Shown: one piece after another, positions 12,452 through 13,061 of the stretch
Layout of the letters: every line of letters starts with the position of its first letter
Numbering within the stretch: the first letter of the stretch is position 1
DNA from: JBGSZX01 sp964640545
GTDB lineage: Bacteria > Bdellovibrionota > UBA2428
DNA length: 13,061 bases
Direction of reading: 5' to 3'
Assembly (NCBI GenBank): GCA_964640545.1
Contig: CAZXHL010000069.1
Location: 1-13,061, forward strand
The notes under the pieces: model-generated
Told to the model about the DNA's origin: nothing
Database searches by the model: none
The model's input: only the letters and a program-made list of their open reading frames with translations
Position numbers and translations under genes: made by a program

Positions 12452-13061
12452 TTAATCTCGGTAGAGATCTAATATGCGCTCTTGGCGCATGAAATTTCTA
12501 AAACTACACGCTCTACCCCTCTGATAGGGCGTGTAGTAGTCGGACGTTTTAATAAGCGGGGAAGGTAGACCTGCCCTATCTTCGCTCACACGGTGTGAGC
12601 CCTGACAAAGATGCAGTGGAACATTTTTAAGTTTTGATGAATTCCAATCGGGAACTGATAGAAGCAATAAACAGAGATCTGCCAGTGCGATGGCATGATC
12701 TTGAGGATTGCTCTGGGCTTTCTCCGAGTAGAACTTCAACGCACTTTCGAGCGCTGGACTATAAACATCAGCAAAGGCTTGTGCGGTTGTTGAAGTGTTG
12801 ACTAACGCTTTCGAGATATCGGACTTCAAAAGTGCATGGGACAAATTGCCCTGACGCTTGAACTCTTCTAGAATGTCGTCAGCCGCTAAAAGCTGTGCCA
12901 CGATTCCCTTTGAAAGAGCCGGGTCATTGCCCTGCTCATCAAGAATCCAAGTATGAAGTTCCAGTCGAAAGATTCGATCGATTCGATCCGCCAGAAAGCC
13001 GCTGCCATTGGGTGTGGTGAGATAGATCTTGTCGAGCGCCTCTTGAGCCTTCGCATCTTCC
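12452..13061 (-). CDS. Partial gene of unknown function, cut by the right edge
   Basis: The minus-strand frame ending at TAA 12452-12454 is open without a stop to the end of the window, giving at least 202 codons. A GTG at 12901-12899 could be read as a start, but the coding frame clearly continues upstream of it (for example GFLADRIDRIFRLELHTWILDEQ), so I treat it as internal. The visible part is helical, with a hydrophobic helix around ALADLCLLLLSV and a basic, aromatic C-terminus (YYTPYQRGRACSFRNFMRQERI). I recognise no family. The missing N-terminus prevents a call on export. The PL3-like lipoprotein gene follows by 20 bp and is probably cotranscribed. Confidence 0.7.
   Translation of the reverse strand, partial: EDAKAQEALDKIYLTTPNGSGFLADRIDRIFRLELHTWILDEQGNDPALSKGIVAQLLAADDILEEFKRQGNLSHALLKSDISKALVNTSTTAQAFADVYSPALESALKFYSEKAQSNPQDHAIALADLCLLLLSVPDWNSSKLKNVPLHLCQGSHRVSEDRAGLPSPLIKTSDYYTPYQRGRACSFRNFMRQERILDLYRD

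Noticed and set aside
12452..12901. A complete 149-aa gene starting at GTG 12901
   Set aside because: The frame continues upstream without a stop to the window edge with protein-like sequence, so the gene is partial rather than complete.

Overview
The window looks like ordinary chromosome of a Gram-negative bacterium with roughly 45-48% GC. The σ54-type signalling pair, the outer-membrane-type lipoproteins, the tight convergent gene packing and the several exported proteins of no recognised family suggest the Bdellovibrionota (Bdellovibrio-like) or a neighbouring deltaproteobacterial lineage. This placement is inferred from gene style only; there is no rRNA or other marker gene. I see no tRNA, rRNA, CRISPR array, insertion sequence or phage gene.

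Left part (1-5400). A soluble PAS histidine kinase (115-1329) overlaps by 4 bases an NtrC-type σ54 response regulator (1326-2750). Convergent to them, on the minus strand, is a three-gene run of two YbjQ/DUF74 paralogues (4403-4092, 4083-3613) and a membrane-anchored M48 zinc protease (3605-2757). A 311-bp intergenic region follows. It holds a minus-strand promoter abutting the first DUF74 gene and, on the plus strand, a near-consensus -24/-12 (σ54) element, an 11-bp tandem repeat and a strong Shine-Dalgarno site in front of a small GGDEF diguanylate cyclase (4715-5386). The σ54 activator, the σ54-like site and the cyclase could form one signalling chain, but that link is inference.

Middle (5400-7870). 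A branched-chain amino-acid aminotransferase (5505-6563) lies between a 12-bp perfect inverted repeat and a very good bidirectional terminator (6605-6660). After the terminator comes a 430-bp gene-free region with three more hairpins, then a ten-helix EamA/DMT permease (6994-7869).

Right part (7885-13061). This holds four exported proteins plus one truncated gene: a 439-aa unknown (minus), a 300-aa helical-repeat unknown (plus), a 405-aa unknown lipoprotein (plus), and a 238-aa lipoprotein with a PL3 pectate-lyase-like β-helix (minus). The PL3 gene lies 20 bp downstream of a gene cut by the right edge (12452-13061, minus).

The pattern I find most interesting cuts across the genes. Several starts without a Shine-Dalgarno site (3605, 4403, 9456, 10492, and more weakly 5511 and 115) have a -10-like hexamer ending five or six bases before the start codon, the geometry expected of leaderless mRNAs. 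Other genes here (1326, 4715, 12431) have clear Shine-Dalgarno sites, so the genome may use both modes of initiation.
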